Positions 62,326-64,000 of a DNA stretch of 64,000 nucleotides are shown piece after piece. The notes under the pieces are model-generated. The model worked only from the letters and a program-made list of their open reading frames with translations, was not told the origin of the DNA and made no database searches. This stretch comes from Anaerolineae bacterium (GTDB lineage: Bacteria; Chloroflexota; Anaerolineae; Aggregatilineales; Phototrophicaceae), in contig JAIOHM010000185.1 in the NCBI GenBank assembly GCA_019912965.1, forward strand, positions 62,001 to 126,000, in the 5' to 3' direction. Each line of letters begins with the position of its first letter. Positions within the stretch are counted from its first letter, which is position 1. A program made the translations under genes and the position numbers.

Positions 62326-64000
62326 TTATCCAAACCCGCGCGAACCGCCACCGCTGCCACCGCCCCGGAAGCTGCCACCACCACTCCAGCTGCGTCCCCC
62401 ACTGCTCCAGCGTCCACTGCTGCCGCTGCTCGGCTGTGGACGACTGGTGACAACCGATGAAGCCGAAGCCAGCATCGTGTTCAACCCGTTGGAAATATTG
62501 GCTAATCCGCCGCCCATTTTGTCGGAAAGATCGCCAAGTGACATACCTCCATCCGCCCGTGCCAGTTCACCCGGCAAACCACCGGATGCGCTGCTGCCAC
62601 CCCAATTGGGGCGATGATAAGGTGAACCCGCGACATAGCGCCGACCATAGGGGCCATAATTCGGAAAATACCAGGGCGGAATAGGAACAGTCGCTACCTC
62701 GCTGAAACGCCGCACCCATGACCGTTCTAACTGGAACGCGACTGCATACGGCAGATAATCATCAAATTGTTCAGCGGCTTCTTGCACATCCGCATACTTT
62801 TCCAGATTACGCAGATATTCCAGAAATGCACGCCACTTGGCCGTATCCTCTGCCCCTTTGCGCGTTTTGGCGGGCATCGCCTGTGCCATAATCAGCGCCA
62901 CAACACCCACAATCCCCAACGCTACCGGAATACACAGCAGTGCCGCACTGATCGATTCCATAAGAACCGACAATCCAAAACCCAACAGGAAAGCAATCAC
63001 CAGTATGATCACACCCAGACTTGTCCACATCATCCGGGTCGTACTGGGATTAGTGGTGAACAGCCCCGCCTCCACCACCGCATCATACAAATCCGCTTGC
63101 AAACGCGGAATCACCGCATAAAAACTGTTCCGCAGTGAATCCAGCGTCCGTTCCAGCTTGCCGTTGAACAACGAATCGATCATGCTCTTTTCAAATTGGC
63201 GCAGATCATCCAGCGGTTTATCCGTGCGCTTGAAGGTGAATTCACTCGTGCTGCCGATGCCGAACAAACCTTCTTTTTGTGTTTCTTCCATCACCATATA
63301 TCCACGCCGCGAAAGATCAACGATGGTCGAAATCACATCACACACCTCCGCCCGTTCATCCAGCAGCGTTCCCACCACTGCGGGCGGCAGATCAGTTGGC
63401 GGTTCGGTCAAATAGGTCGGCACTGGCCCAACTTTCGGGTCACGCCCACGTGTGTACCACAGCGAATACACACCCATCAATCCGCCGACGAAAATCAGGA
63501 GCGCAATCGCCACCACCCCTAAACTGACAATCGGCCCATAAGTTTGCCGCTGGTCAAACGTACCCTGCCAATCGGCTGCCTGTGCCGCCGGATTATGTGG
63601 ATACTGAACCCGAATTTCAAACGACTCGTTCCCGGTGATGGGTTCATTAGCTGTCGCTGTAATCGTCGTGCCCTGTACATTCACTGTTGCAGGAACGCCA
63701 TAAGTTTCCACAGGGTCAATACCCTCGCGCGGCGCAAAACCCTCTGGCAGTTCGACCGTAACAGTGCTGCTGCCAATCGGGAAACCAAAATGCTCACTCG
63801 GCACGGCAATCCAATACAATTGGTCGCCGCCTTCGTATACCCGCAGCGCACCTGTCACCTGATACCGAATCTCAAATTGCTGCCGGTCATTGTTAATCGG
63901 ATCGACAAAATAGTAAGTGATCGAGAGTCCTTCATCAGTGTTTTCGACGCAGTAAGTACCCCCGGAGCCAGAACAGCTTTCCCGCAGCGCTTGTCCATCT
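62326..64000 (-). CDS. DUF2207 family membrane protein, 5'-truncated by the window edge
   Basis: The frame stays open from the stop at 62326 to the right edge, past the GTG at 63858, so the true start is outside the window. The N-terminal external part (ITYYFVDPINNDRQQFEIRY, VTVELPEGF) is the DUF2207 beta domain, with a possible disulfide pair near 63950-63985. One helix (VVAIALLIFVGGLMGVYSLWY) leads to a cytoplasmic winged-helix-like region (VCDVISTIVDLSRRGYMVMEE), then two more helices and a tail rich in Gly and Ser. Such proteins resemble YdjH and lie beside SPFH genes. The function is unknown; a membrane-stress role is likely by context. Confidence 0.85.
   Translation of the reverse strand, partial: DGQALRESCSGSGGTYCVENTDEGLSITYYFVDPINNDRQQFEIRYQVTGALRVYEGGDQLYWIAVPSEHFGFPIGSSTVTVELPEGFAPREGIDPVETYGVPATVNVQGTTITATANEPITGNESFEIRVQYPHNPAAQAADWQGTFDQRQTYGPIVSLGVVAIALLIFVGGLMGVYSLWYTRGRDPKVGPVPTYLTEPPTDLPPAVVGTLLDERAEVCDVISTIVDLSRRGYMVMEETQKEGLFGIGSTSEFTFKRTDKPLDDLRQFEKSMIDSLFNGKLERTLDSLRNSFYAVIPRLQADLYDAVVEAGLFTTNPSTTRMMWTSLGVIILVIAFLLGFGLSVLMESISAALLCIPVALGIVGVVALIMAQAMPAKTRKGAEDTAKWRAFLEYLRNLEKYADVQEAAEQFDDYLPYAVAFQLERSWVRRFSEVATVPIPPWYFPNYGPYGRRYVAGSPYHRPNWGGSSASGGLPGELARADGGMSLGDLSDKMGGGLANISNGLNTMLASASSVVTSRPQPSSGSSGRWSSGGRSWSGGGSFRGGGSGGGSRGFG

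Noticed and set aside
1-64000. tRNA, rRNA, CRISPR, prophage or insertion sequence
   Set aside because: Looked for in intergenic regions and gene products; no cloverleaf, rRNA stretch, repeat-spacer array, integrase or transposase was seen.

Overview
The window looks like chromosomal DNA of a Chloroflexota bacterium, probably Anaerolineae-like. This is an inference from gene style: a PurS-like/PurL/PurQ single-chain FGAM synthase, long GT-C glycosyltransferases with extra C-terminal beta-rich domains, a secreted protein ending in a Thr/Pro tail, many MDR dehydrogenases, and a T-box before valS. No rRNA, tRNA, CRISPR array, transposase or phage gene was seen. Genes are tightly packed. The only stretch above 300 bp without a protein gene is 46539-46946, which holds the valS T-box leader and its promoter.

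Region 1 (1-14700). A partial S9 peptidase, an MFS transporter and a fused glutamate formiminotransferase/cyclodeaminase come first. A leftward marR-ABC-ABC operon follows, encoding a heterodimeric exporter with one degenerate ATP site. Diverging from it, beyond a 32-bp MarR-type palindrome, is a rightward five-gene cluster: ATP-grasp ligase, cytoplasmic subtilisin-like peptidase, COG4947-type esterase, second ATP-grasp ligase, circularly permuted ATP-grasp ligase. It ends at stem-loops and a strong terminator. I see this as the best candidate for an undescribed system: a peptide- or amide-forming pathway possibly coupled to export.

Region 2 (14701-43500). A leftward polyamine uptake and oxidation operon (YdcS/T/U/V-like transporter plus a PatD-like aldehyde dehydrogenase) is followed by a leftward pyrimidine operon (pyrB-C-D-E-F plus an epimerase). 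The pyrimidine operon diverges, across 179 bp, from a rightward purine operon (purL-B-C-F-D-M-N). Together these cover nearly all of de novo nucleotide synthesis except carAB, pyrG/H, purE/K and purH. A leftward carbohydrate ABC importer without its ATPase, a TatA/B-like gene, two alcohol dehydrogenases and an LsrG-like monooxygenase follow. A palindromic GC-rich repeat occurs both between genes and, in frame, inside purL.

Region 3 (43550-64000). A small HEAT-repeat gene and valS converge on a perfect 34-bp palindrome. A rightward operon encodes a receiver-TadZ/CpaE-like ATPase, a sirtuin and a GAF histidine kinase. A leftward yajC-secD-secF-adh operon follows. Two GT-C glycosyltransferases flank a secreted protein and a NERD-like membrane protein. 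The window ends inside a leftward operon (DUF2207 protein, membrane/winged-helix/zinc-ribbon protein, helical protein, SPFH protein) that resembles the Bacillus ydjGHI membrane-stress module.

Starts were moved from the longest open frame whenever a ribosome-binding site, promoter or neighbouring gene favoured an inner codon. Functional calls rest on motif recognition by eye; no database search was run.
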